Source of the DNA: Clostridiales bacterium
Lineage (GTDB): Bacteria; Bacillota; Clostridia; Oscillospirales; Oscillospiraceae
Length of the DNA: 23,940 bases
Assembly: GCA_021205375.1 (NCBI GenBank)
Contig: JAJPXR010000024.1
Location: 1-23,940, forward strand
Direction of reading: 5' to 3'
Both the position numbers and the translations under genes were made by a program. Below the pieces are notes generated by a model. That model was not told where the DNA came from. It saw only the letters and a program-made list of their open reading frames with translations, and did not search any database. Positions 7,199 to 15,800 of this stretch are shown here, piece after piece; the first letter of the stretch is position 1; every line of letters starts with the position of its first letter.

Positions 7199-7846
7199 AT
7201 GGAAAAAACCGAGACTCTGGGCCGCCGTCTGCTCCAGGTCATGGAGGAGCGGGGGCTGAACTATGACCGGCTGGGCAAGCTGCTGGACATGAAGCCCCAA
7301 ACGCTGAACCGCTACGTCCTGGGCCAGCGGGAACCAAAGGCGCGGGTGGCCACCGAAATGGCCATGAAGCTGGAGGTGGACCCCCTGTGGCTCCAGGGCT
7401 ACGACGTTCCCAAGACCCAGCCCATCGACCCGCTCTCCCAGCCAGGGGAGACGCTGCTGCCCATTTTGGGCACCATCCGGGCGGGCATCCCCACCCTGGC
7501 CCAGCAGGAGATTTTGGGCTACATGGCGGCGGATGTGCCCCAGCAGGAAGGGTATTTTTACCTGGAGGTGCGGGGCGACAGCATGTGCAATGCCGGCATC
7601 CAGTCCGGGGACCGGGTGCTCATCCGCCAGCAGCCCGACGCCCAGGACGGGCAAATCGTGGCCTGCATCGTGGACGGGGAGGACGCCACCCTCAAGCGGT
7701 TCCACCGCCAGGGCGACTGGGTCATCCTCCAGCCGGAAAACCCCCGCTACGCCCCCCGCATCGTCCCCGTCTCCGACTTCGCCGCGGGCGCGGCCCGCAT
7801 CATCGGCGTGGCGGTGCGGCTGACGCGGGATCTGGATTTTCTTTGA
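7199..7846 (+). CDS. LexA/CI-like repressor: XRE-type HTH plus S24 self-cleaving peptidase domain
   Basis: This 215-aa protein has an N-terminal HTH (about residues 8-62, YDRLGKLLDMKPQTLNRYVLGQ) of the XRE/Cro-CI type. The C-terminal S24 peptidase domain begins near residue 88. The scissile Ala-Gly pair is A95-G96 (TIRAGIP), the nucleophile is S128 (VRGDSMCNAG) and the general base is K166 (DATLKRF). All parts needed for RecA-stimulated autocleavage are present. The XRE-type HTH differs from the winged HTH of canonical LexA, so this is a CI-like or stress-type regulator rather than the main SOS repressor. GGGAGG lies seven bases before the ATG. It diverges from the activase operon and sits 56 bp before pepF. 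No phage genes adjoin, so its targets may be local. Confidence 0.88.
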   Translation: MEKTETLGRRLLQVMEERGLNYDRLGKLLDMKPQTLNRYVLGQREPKARVATEMAMKLEVDPLWLQGYDVPKTQPIDPLSQPGETLLPILGTIRAGIPTLAQQEILGYMAADVPQQEGYFYLEVRGDSMCNAGIQSGDRVLIRQQPDAQDGQIVACIVDGEDATLKRFHRQGDWVILQPENPRYAPRIVPVSDFAAGAARIIGVAVRLTRDLDFL

Positions 7847-7902
7847 GCAGCATCCTCTTTTCATTGCAGTATTTTCTATCACAACATTAGGAGTGAAGCA
7901 CT

Positions 7903-9696
7903 ATGTCTATTCCCGAACGCAAAGATTTGAACCAGGCCGACACCTGGGCCTTGGAGGACATCTTCCCCAGCGACGAGGCGTGGACCGCCGCCCTGGAGGC
8001 CGCCAAGGGCTACCCCGCCCAAATCGCCGCCTATGAGGGCAAATTGGGTGAGAGCGGCGAGACGCTGCTGGCCTACCTCCGGCTGGACGACGAGATGAGC
8101 CTGGCTTTCGACGCCCTCATCAACTACGTCTGCCGCCGGGGGGACGAGGACACCCGCGTGGCAAAGTACCAGTCCATGACCGCCCAGGTCATGAACCTGC
8201 TGACCCAGGTCAGCGCCGCAGGCTCCTTCGAGACCAACGAGCTGCTGGCCATCCCCGACGACACGCTGGAGGCGTTCTACCAGTCCACCCCCGGCCTGGA
8301 GCTGTACCGCCGCTGCCTGGACAACGTCCGCCGCAAGCGGGAACACATCCTCTCCCCGGCGGAGGAAAAGCTGCTGGCCCAGGCGGGGCAAATTTCCGAC
8401 GACCCGGAGAACATCTACTCCATGCTCAACGACGCGGACCTGACCTTCCCCGACGCCATCGACAGCCAGGGCCAGCCCCACACCCTGACCCACGGCACCT
8501 ATATCCCCATGATGCAGTCCACCGACCGGGCGCTGCGGAAATCCGCCTTTGAGAACCTGTACGGCGTCTATCGCCAGTTCCGCAACACCTCTGCCGCCGC
8601 CCTGGGCGCTCAGGTCAAGCAGCAGTGGTTCTTCGCCAACGCCCGGAAGTACCCTTCTGCCCTGGCCGCCGCTCTGGACAGCACTGAGGTGCCGGAGTCG
8701 GTTTATCACAACCTCATCGAGGCAGTTCATCAGAACTTCCCCGCCATGTACCGCTATGTCCGGCTGCGCAAGCGGCTGATGGGGGTGGATGAGCTGCACT
8801 TCTACGACCTCTACGCCCCCATGGTGCCGGACGTGGACTTCACGGTGGAGTATGAAGAGGCCAAGGAGCTGTGCCGGAAGGCTCTGGCTCCGCTGGGGGA
8901 GGACTACCTCGCCATTCTCGAAGAGGGCTTCCAGAACCGCTGGATCGACGTGTACGAGAACGTGGGCAAGCGCTCCGGGGGCTACTCTGCCGGGCCAAAG
9001 GTCCACCCCTATGTGCTGCTGAACTACCACGACACCCTCAACGACGCCTTTACCCTCATCCACGAGATGGGCCACTCCCTGCACTCCTACCTCTCCAACA
9101 AGAACCAGCCCACCGTCTACTCGGACTACGTGATTTTCGTGGCGGAGGTGGCCTCCACCTGCAACGAGGCCCTGCTGATGGAGTACCTGCTCAGCGTCAC
9201 CACCGACAAGGCCAAGCGCGCCTACCTCATCAACTACTTCCTGGAGCAGTTCCGCACCACCCTCTACCGGCAGACCATGTTCGCGGAGTTCGAGTTGAAA
9301 ATCAACGAGTTGGCCCAGAGCGGCCAGGGCGTCACCGCCGACGCCTGCTGTGAAATCTACGGTCAGCTCAACCGGGATTACTTCGGCCCGGACATCGTGC
9401 TGGACGAGGAGATCGCCCTGGAGTGGGCCAGGATCCCCCACTTCTACTACAATTACTACGTCTACCAGTACGCCACCGGCTACGCCGCCGCCATCGCCCT
9501 GAGCCGCCGCATTCTCCGGGAGGGGGACAGCGCCGTGCAGGACTATCTGGGCTTCCTCAAGGGCGGCTGCTCCAAGCCACCCATTGAACTGCTGAAGGGT
9601 GCAGGCGTGGATATGTCCACCCCCGCCCCCGTCAACGACGCCCTGAAGGTGTTCGACGGGTTGATGGATGAGCTGGAGGCCCTGCTGGAGGAGTGA
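7903..9696 (+). CDS. pepF: oligoendopeptidase F, M3 family zinc metallopeptidase
   Basis: This 597-aa cytosolic peptidase cleaves short oligopeptides (typically 7-17 residues) and contributes to amino-acid recycling. The zinc-binding motif is H387-E388-M-G-H391 (LIHEMGHSLHSY), with the third ligand E415 (FVAEVAST) 28 residues later, as in thimet-type enzymes. The Tyr-rich substrate-binding segment HFYYNYYVYQYATGYAAA is near residue 525. Length matches the family. TAGGAG lies about nine bases before the ATG. The gene follows the LexA-like gene by 56 bp and may share its transcript; I see no convincing separate promoter. A strong hairpin terminator follows. Confidence 0.95.
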   Translation: MSIPERKDLNQADTWALEDIFPSDEAWTAALEAAKGYPAQIAAYEGKLGESGETLLAYLRLDDEMSLAFDALINYVCRRGDEDTRVAKYQSMTAQVMNLLTQVSAAGSFETNELLAIPDDTLEAFYQSTPGLELYRRCLDNVRRKREHILSPAEEKLLAQAGQISDDPENIYSMLNDADLTFPDAIDSQGQPHTLTHGTYIPMMQSTDRALRKSAFENLYGVYRQFRNTSAAALGAQVKQQWFFANARKYPSALAAALDSTEVPESVYHNLIEAVHQNFPAMYRYVRLRKRLMGVDELHFYDLYAPMVPDVDFTVEYEEAKELCRKALAPLGEDYLAILEEGFQNRWIDVYENVGKRSGGYSAGPKVHPYVLLNYHDTLNDAFTLIHEMGHSLHSYLSNKNQPTVYSDYVIFVAEVASTCNEALLMEYLLSVTTDKAKRAYLINYFLEQFRTTLYRQTMFAEFELKINELAQSGQGVTADACCEIYGQLNRDYFGPDIVLDEEIALEWARIPHFYYNYYVYQYATGYAAAIALSRRILREGDSAVQDYLGFLKGGCSKPPIELLKGAGVDMSTPAPVNDALKVFDGLMDELEALLEE

Positions 9697-9734
9697 GGCA
9701 ACGCTTCCCCTCAGGACCAATAGGAAGAAACAAC

Positions 9735-9774
9735 ACAGCGGCAGGCCCCATCGGGAGACCTGCCGCTGTCATTT
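9735..9774. terminator. bidirectional intrinsic terminator after pepF
   Basis: An 11-bp stem (ACAGCGGCAGG at 9735-9745, CCTGCCGCTGT at 9759-9769) is followed on the plus strand by CATTTT and on the minus strand by TTGTTTCTT. It can stop pepF and also the convergent lipoprotein/small membrane operon. Confidence 0.8.
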
Positions 9775-9834
9775 TACCACTTCGTCAAAAATACATTCAT
9801 TTTGATTCATGCCGGGTGTTTGCTGTTTTGCGCC

Positions 9835-10050
9835 CTATTCCTTTTCCTCCTGCGCCTTGAGCTGCTTTTCCAGCGCCCGGATGCGCTCGTCCAGCCCCAC
9901 GAGAATGACTGCGACCACGGCGATGACAAAGGCAACGGCCCCTGTCGCCAAATAGAAATGGCTGCCAAAGTCAAAGAGCATCCATCCGCCGAAAAAGACG
10001 AATAAGTAACACAGTACCAGGGTAAGCGAGAACGTTTTGAGAAATTTTAT
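9835..10050 (-). CDS. 71-aa two-helix membrane protein with a coiled-coil tail and apparent AUA start
   Basis: On the minus strand a continuous frame runs from an ATA codon at 10050-10048 to TAG at 9837-9835. A strong ribosome site, GGAGGG, sits six bases before the ATA, and no ATG, GTG or TTG occurs in this frame near it. The product begins (M)KFLKTFSLTLVLCYLFVFFG and has two hydrophobic helices (about residues 6-22 and 33-52) and a charged tail (LDERIRALEKQLKAQEE) that should form a short coiled coil. The layout (Lys-rich start, two helices, cytoplasmic coil) is that of a real protein. The first in-frame ATG (residue 24) would cut the first helix. It follows the lipoprotein gene by 42 bp. 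Function unknown; AUA initiation is inferred. Confidence 0.6.
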   Translation of the reverse strand: MKFLKTFSLTLVLCYLFVFFGGWMLFDFGSHFYLATGAVAFVIAVVAVILVGLDERIRALEKQLKAQEEKE

Positions 10051-10092
10051 AGTTATCCCTCCATAACCCTTTTGACAAAGCGATAAATCGGT

Positions 10093-10596
10093 TTAACCCT
10101 CCCAGAAGGAGCTGATGAGCGCGGTATCTTCCTCCCACCGAATGGCCCCGGTGCGCGTCTCCGTCTCGCCGCCGACGGTCAGCGTCACCACGAAGTCGCA
10201 GCCCTCCTCGCCGTCCTCCGGCGCTTCAAAGGCCACCGACTCCACCGTGGCGGGGGTGTCGGCGTACAGTTGGTCGTATTTGTAGGGGATGCGATTTGTG
10301 ATGAGCTGGCTCAACAGCTCCTCCGTGACCAAATCGGAGAAGGAGAGACTGCCGTAGTAGTTGGCCATAGCCGCAGCCGCGCTGTCCGGGTCGTCAGCGT
10401 CCTCTGTCGCCTCCAGCCAAGAGGTGTACCGCCCGCCCTGGTCGGTGGTGTAAATGGCGGTCAGAAAGTCCGCCGCACCCTCCGGGACCTCTAAGCCCTC
10501 CTGGGTGGTGACACTGGCGGAGGCCCCGGAACCGCAGGCCGCCGCAGTCAGGACGAACAGTGCCGCCAATAAAAGTAATGCCGCTTTTTTCGCCAT
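10093..10596 (-). CDS. small secreted lipoprotein, unknown function
   Basis: This 167-aa protein has a Lys start, a hydrophobic signal segment (about residues 6-19) and a lipobox LTAAAC with C21, so it should be exported and anchored to the outer face of the membrane by a diacylglyceryl cysteine. The mature part is acidic, with a predicted helical first half and a beta-rich end (DFVVTLTVGG, TRTGAIRWEED). I do not recognise a named domain. GAGGAAG precedes the ATG. A strong promoter lies 35-63 bp upstream, and the 71-aa membrane protein follows in the same transcript, suggesting the two may work together at the membrane. Confidence 0.82.
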   Translation of the reverse strand: MAKKAALLLLAALFVLTAAACGSGASASVTTQEGLEVPEGAADFLTAIYTTDQGGRYTSWLEATEDADDPDSAAAAMANYYGSLSFSDLVTEELLSQLITNRIPYKYDQLYADTPATVESVAFEAPEDGEEGCDFVVTLTVGGETETRTGAIRWEEDTALISSFWEG

Positions 10597-10630
10597 TTCA
10601 CGCCACTTCCTCTCCGACAGTGCTGTGACA

Positions 10631-10659
10631 AGTATATCATACTAGTTTGACTATGTCAA
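10631..10659 (-). promoter_or_regulatory. strong sigma-A promoter of the lipoprotein gene
   Basis: On the minus strand, TTGACA (10659-10654) and TATACT (10636-10631) are 17 bases apart, giving a leader of about 28 bases. Confidence 0.9.
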
Positions 10660-10699
10660 TGGGCTACCCAAAAAAACCATTTAAAACACAAATTATCAT

Positions 10700-10739
10700 G
10701 AAAACGCCCTCCCGGAGCAATTTCTTCTCCGGGAGGGCG
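10700..10739 (-). terminator. intrinsic terminator of the 85-aa membrane protein transcript
   Basis: A perfect 13-bp stem (CGCCCTCCCGGAG at 10705-10717, CTCCGGGAGGGCG at 10727-10739) with a 9-base loop is followed on the minus strand by TTTTCATGATAATTT. It lies 145 bp after the stop codon at 10885; I see no gene in that gap. The plus-strand side also has a T-rich tail. Confidence 0.85.
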
Positions 10740-10884
10740 ATATTTTATATAAAAGATATTTCTACCTATAAACTATCGGTGGGGATTTGTTGTGTCCCTT
10801 TGGTCTGAGAAGCTCTATGGCTCCTCGGGAGGAAATCGACGTGCTCCTCCCCCAGTGGTGAATACTTGTTAGCGCATTTTTGAA

Positions 10885-11142
10885 TCAAAACTGCCATTGA
10901 GCTTGAGGCAATGAGTCAAGAATGCTTGGAATGGTGGGAGCGAAAACAAAGAATGCAAAGAGTAGGACTCTCCACCAAAGCGAGTGGCGAAATGTGTCCC
11001 AAGACCAGCGGTCATTGGAGAAAAGCGCATAAACACATTCAACAATGGTAAAGATCAAGAGCAGGCAAGCTCCCCCGTGGCAAATCAACCGCAATATGTT
11101 GTCTAACAACACCAGCAGATCTGCAAATGGCTGAAACAGCAC
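10885..11142 (-). CDS. 85-aa small membrane protein
   Basis: A longer frame opens at 11277, but a near-perfect ribosome site (AAAGGAGGTG at 11147-11156) directs initiation at the GTG at 11142, five bases downstream of it. The longer reading would also run through the gltD terminator and this gene's own promoter. The product (LFQPFADLLVLLDNILRLIC...) has a long hydrophobic stretch at about residues 8-42 and a second at about 62-78 (RVLLFAFFVFAPTIPSIL), so two membrane passes are likely. A Trp-rich loop (DRWSWDTFRHSLWW) joins them. I recognise no family. It has its own strong promoter and terminator, so it is a single-gene unit. Confidence 0.68.
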   Translation of the reverse strand: MLFQPFADLLVLLDNILRLICHGGACLLLIFTIVECVYALFSNDRWSWDTFRHSLWWRVLLFAFFVFAPTIPSILDSLPQAQWQF

Positions 11143-11211
11143 GAAAACACCTCCTTTCCAAAAATTGGACCGCAAGTGGATATAAAACCCATTTTGAAAT
11201 CCATTAAAGCA

Positions 11212-11240
11212 AGTATACCGCAGTTTGTCCGAATTGTCAA
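11212..11240 (-). promoter_or_regulatory. strong sigma-A promoter of the 85-aa membrane protein
   Basis: On the minus strand, TTGACA (11240-11235) and TATACT (11217-11212) are 17 bases apart. It starts only 22 bp past the gltD terminator hairpin. The leader is about 64 bases. Confidence 0.9.
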
Positions 11241-11250
11241 GCCAAAATTC

Positions 11251-11294
11251 GATAAAAAATCGCCCTCCCGGAGGCAAACTATCTTCGGGAGGGC
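11251..11294 (-). terminator. intrinsic terminator of the gltBD operon
   Basis: The stem GCCCTCCCGGAG (11262-11273) pairs with CTTCGGGAGGGC (11283-11294), 12 bp with one G-U pair. On the minus strand it is followed by GATTTTTTATC. Its arm shares CGCCCTCCCGGAG with the terminator at 10705-10717. Confidence 0.9.
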
Positions 11295-11314
11295 AAAAAG
11301 TTGTTGTGAATTGT

Positions 11315-12799
11315 TTACAGGCAGGTGTACCCCATCAGGTACTCATCCACCTCGCGGGCGCAGGCCCGTCCTTCGGCGATGCCCCACACCACCAGGGACT
11401 GGCCCCGGTGCATGTCGCCGGCGGTAAAGACCTTCTCCACGTTGGTCTTGTAGCTGCCCTCGGCGGTCTTGACGTTGGTGCGCTGGTTCAGCTCCACGCC
11501 AAACGCCTCGGAGACGTACTTCTGGTTGCCCAGGAACCCGGCGGCGATGAGCAGCAGCTCGCAGGGCAGGGTTTCCTCGCTGCCCTCCACGGGTACCATC
11601 ATGTTGCGGCCCGTCTTTTCGTCCTTCTTGGACTCCAGGTGGACGATGGTGACGGCGCACAGGTCGCCCTTTTCGTCCTTGTGGAACTCCTTCACCGTGG
11701 TCTGGTAGATGCGGGGGTCCATGCCAAAGACGGCGATGGCTTCCTCGTGGCCGTAGTCGGTCTTGAGGACCCGCGGCCACTGGGGCCAGGGGTTGCTGGG
11801 CAGCCGGTCCACCGGGGGCTTGGGCATCATCTCCAGGGCGGTGATGCTCTTGCAGCCGTGGCGCATACAGGTGCCGATGCAGTCGTTGCCGGTGTCGCCG
11901 CCGCCCACCACGATGACGTTCTTGTCCTTGGCAGAGATGTTCTTGCCATCGGTCAGGTTGCTGTCCAGCAGGCTCTTGGTGTTGCGGCGCAGGAAGTCCA
12001 CGGCGAAATAGATGCCGTTGGCGTCCCGGCCGGGGTTGTTCAGGTCCCGGGGGTTGGACGCGCCGCAGCACAGCACCACCGCGTCGTAGCTGTCCATCAG
12101 CTCCTGGGCGGAGACAGTGTTGCCCACGTCAGCGTTGGTGACGAAGGTGACGCCCTCCTCCTTCATCAGGTTCACCCGGCGGTCAATGATGTGCTTTTCC
12201 AGCTTCATGTTGGGGATGCCGTACATCATCAGGCCGCCGATGCGGTCATACCGCTCGTAGACGGTGACGGAGTGGCCCCGGCGGTTGAGCAGGTCGGCGG
12301 TGGCCAGGCCGGAGGGGCCGGAGCCGACTACCGCAATGCGCTTGCCGGTGCGCACGGCGGGGATGCGGGGCTGGATCAGCCCGTTTTCCCAGCCGTACTC
12401 GATGAGGGCCAGCTCGTTCTCCTTGACGGTGACCGGGTCGCCGTTGGCGCCGCAGGTACACGCCGCCATGCACAGGCCGGGACACACCCGCCCGGTGAAC
12501 TCCGGGAAGGAGGCCGTTTTGCACAGCCGGGTCAGGGCGTGCTCCCAGTTGCCCTTGTAAATCATATCGTTCCACTCAGGGATCAGGTTGTGGAGCGGGC
12601 AGCCGGAGAACATTCCGGCGAGCTGCACACAGCTCTGGCAGAAGGGCACGCCGCAGTCCATGCAGCGGGCGCCTTGTTCCTGACGGGCCTCCCGGTCCAG
12701 CGGGGGGTGGAACTCGTTGAAGTTCTTAATGCGCTCCAGCGGCGCGATGGCCGGGTTCTCCTGGCGCTGATACTCTAAAAATCCAGTGGGTTTGCCCAT
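11315..12799 (-). CDS. gltD: glutamate synthase (NADPH) small subunit
   Basis: This 494-aa subunit takes electrons from NAD(P)H through FAD and passes them to the large subunit, which makes two glutamates from glutamine and 2-oxoglutarate. The N-terminal ferredoxin-like part holds two Cys groups for [4Fe-4S] clusters: C46, C49, C54, C57 and C67, then C106, C110, C114 and C116. The FAD fold shows VVGSGPSGLA (157-166), the NAD(P)H fold shows VIVVGGGDTGND, and the family end motif is FTAGDMHRGQSLVVWGIAEGR. An upstream ATG at 12859 lies inside gltB; the ATG at 12799 with GGAGGGTG just upstream is the real start. Only 16 bp separate it from the gltB stop, so the two are co-translated in one operon. 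Confidence 0.96.
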   Translation of the reverse strand: MGKPTGFLEYQRQENPAIAPLERIKNFNEFHPPLDREARQEQGARCMDCGVPFCQSCVQLAGMFSGCPLHNLIPEWNDMIYKGNWEHALTRLCKTASFPEFTGRVCPGLCMAACTCGANGDPVTVKENELALIEYGWENGLIQPRIPAVRTGKRIAVVGSGPSGLATADLLNRRGHSVTVYERYDRIGGLMMYGIPNMKLEKHIIDRRVNLMKEEGVTFVTNADVGNTVSAQELMDSYDAVVLCCGASNPRDLNNPGRDANGIYFAVDFLRRNTKSLLDSNLTDGKNISAKDKNVIVVGGGDTGNDCIGTCMRHGCKSITALEMMPKPPVDRLPSNPWPQWPRVLKTDYGHEEAIAVFGMDPRIYQTTVKEFHKDEKGDLCAVTIVHLESKKDEKTGRNMMVPVEGSEETLPCELLLIAAGFLGNQKYVSEAFGVELNQRTNVKTAEGSYKTNVEKVFTAGDMHRGQSLVVWGIAEGRACAREVDEYLMGYTCL

Positions 12800-12815
12800 G
12801 ATTTCACCCTCCTTT

Positions 12816-15800
12816 TCAGTTGACGGACGCATAGAATGCGTCGATCTCTGCCTGCTCATGGCTCAGGCCCTTTTCCTCGGCCTTGGCGATGGCTTTCAGC
12901 ATCTTGTTGTAATCGTTGGGCATGATCTTCTTAAAGAGGGGGATGTAGTCCTGGAAGTGTGCCAGAATTTCCTTGCCCTTTTCGGAGCCGGTGGCGGCTA
13001 CGTGTTCCTCGATGAGGCCCTTCAGCTCCTGGATGTCGTGCTTCTGGGAGACGGTCTCCATGGTGACCATGGACTTGTTGACCCGCATATAGAGGTCCCG
13101 GTGGGAGTCCAGCACGTAGGCGATGCCGCCGGACATACCGGCTGCGAAGTTCTTGCCGGTGCCACCCAGCACCACCACGCGCCCGCCGGTCATGTACTCA
13201 CAGCCGTGGTCGCCCACGCCCTCCACCACGGCGATGGCGCCGGAGTTGCGGACGCAGAACCGCTCTCCGGCCACGCCGGAGATGAACGCCTTGCCGGAGG
13301 TGGCCCCGTAGAAGGCCACGTTGCCGATGATGATGTTTTCGTCGGCCTTGAACTGACTGCCCTTGGGCGGGTAGACGATGATCTTGCCGCCGGAGAGACC
13401 CTTGCCCAGGTAGTCGTTGGAGTCGCCCTCCAGCTCTAGGGTCAGGCCCTTGGGGATGAACGCGCCGAAGGACTGGCCGCCGCCGCCGTAGCACTTGATG
13501 CGGTAGGTGTCCTCGGGGAGGGTGTTGCCGTGGAGCCGGGTGATCTCGCTGCCGAAGATGGTGCCCAGCGCCCGGTCAGTGGAGCTGATTTTCAGCTCCA
13601 GGGATTGGGGCTTGCCGCTCTTGAGGTTGCGGCCCATCTTTTTCAGGAACACGGCCTCGTCCACGGTCTTTTCCAGCTCGAAGTCGTAGGCTTTCTCCGG
13701 CTCGAAGTGGCGCTCCGGGGCGTCCACATAGGGGTTGTTCAAAATCAGGGACAGGTCCACGGTGTCGGCCCGGCCGATCCGCATGTCCTTGCGGCGTTCC
13801 AGTTTGTCGCTGCGGCCCACCATCTCGTCCACGGTGCGGAAGCCCAGCTTCGCCATGATCTCCCGCAACTGGCGGGCGATGAAGAGCATATAGTTCTGGA
13901 CATGCTCCGGCTTGCCCTTGAACCGCTTGCGCAGCACCGGGTTCTGGGTGGCGATGCCCATGGGACAGGTGTCCTGGTTGCAGACACGCATCATCACGCA
14001 GCCCATCGCCACCAGGGGACCGGTGGCGAAGCCGAACTCCTCCGCGCCCAGCAGACAGGCGATGGCCACGTCCCGGCCGGTCATCAACTTGGAGTCGGCC
14101 TCGATGACCACGCGGGACCGCAGACCGTTCTGAATCAGGGTCTGGTGGGTCTCCGCCACGCCCAACTCCCAGGGGAGGCCGGCGTTGTGGATAGAACTCT
14201 TGGGAGCCGCGCCGGAGCCTCCGTCGTAGCCGGAGATGAGGATGACCTGCGCGCCGCCCTTGGCGACGCCAGCGGCGATGGTGCCCACGCCCGCCTCAGA
14301 GACCAGCTTTACGTTGATGCGGGCCTTGCGGTTGGCGTTTTTCAGGTCGTAGATCAACTGAGCCAGGTCCTCGATGGAGTAGATGTCGTGGTGCGGCGGC
14401 GGGGAGATCAGCGACACGCCAGGAGTGGAGAACCGGGTCTTAGCCACCCAGGGGTAGACCTTCTTGCCGGGCAGGTGACCGCCCTCGCCGGGCTTCGCGC
14501 CCTGGGCCATCTTGATTTGAATTTCGTTGCCGCTCATCAGGTACTCGGAGTTGACGCCGAACCGCCCGGAGGCCACCTGCACGATGGAGCAGGCTTTTTC
14601 GGTGCCGTACCGCTCTGGCGGCTCGCCGCCCTCGCCGGTGTTGGAGTGGGCGCCCAGCCGGTTCATGGCGATGGCCAGGCACTCGTGGGCCTCAGCGGAG
14701 AGGCAGCCGTAGCTCATGGCGGCGGTCTTGAACCGCTTGACGATCTCGTATTCGCTCTCCACCTCGTCCAGTGGAACGGCGGTGTCGGGGTCGAAGTGGA
14801 AGTCCATCAGCCCCCGGAGGGTATGGGGCACGTCGGCGTTGTCCACGCACTCGGCGTACTGCTGATAGACGCTGTAGTCGCCGGTGCGGACCGCCTGCTG
14901 GAGCAGGGCGATGACCTTGGGGTTGTAGAGGTGATCCTCGCAGCCGCTGCCAGCTCTCGACTTGTGGGTGCCCGGAGAGTCCAGGGTGGTGTCGATGGCC
15001 AGGCCCAGGGGGTCGAAGGCGTGGTTGTGGCGGTATTCCACCACCTCGCCGATCTCCTCCAGGCCGATGCCGCCCACACGGGAGACGGTGTTGGTGAAGT
15101 ATTCGTCGATGACCTCCTGCTTGATGCCGATGGCCTCGAAAATCTGCGCGGACTGGTAGGACTGGATGGTGGAAATGCCCATCTTGGAGGCGATTTTGAC
15201 GATGCCGTTGAGGACGGCCTTGTTGTAGTCGTCGATGGCCACGGAGACTTCCTTGTCCAGCAGCTTTTTCTCCACCAGCTCGCCGATGCACTCCTGGGCC
15301 AGATAGGGGTTGATGGCAGACGCGCCGTAGCCCAGCAGGGTGGCGAAGTGGTGGACTTCTCTCGGCTCAGCCGTCTCCACGATGACAGAGAGGCTGGTGC
15401 GCTTCTTGGTGCGGACCAAATACTGCTGCAAGGCGGAGACCGCCAGCAGGGAGGGGATGGCTACGTGGTTCTCGTCCACACCCCGGTCGGAGAGGATGAG
15501 GATATTCGCGCCCTTCCGGTAAGCCCGGTCCGCGCTGACGAACATCCGGTCAATGGCTCGCTTCAGGGGGGTGTTCTTGTAGTAGAGCATGGAGATGGTC
15601 TCCACCTTGAAGCCGGGCTTCTTCATGTTGCGGATCTTCATCAGGTCGATGTTGGTGAGGATGGGGTCCTTGATGCGCAGCATGTTGCAGTTTTCCGCGC
15701 TCTCGCTGAGCAGGTTACCGTCACGGCCCAGGTAAACGGCGGTGTCCGTGACCACTTCCTCCCGGATGGCGTCGATGGGCGGGTTGGTGACCTGGGCGAA

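Noticed and set aside
7879..9720. 613-aa minus-strand ORF opposite pepF
   Set aside because: Antisense shadow of a gene with intact HEMGH and third-ligand motifs.
10817..10861. 14-codon frame in the 10740-10884 gap
   Set aside because: Too short, no ribosome site, and no similarity I can recognise; probably chance.
11225..12778. 517-aa plus-strand ORF opposite gltD
   Set aside because: Low-complexity antisense frame over a clear gltD.
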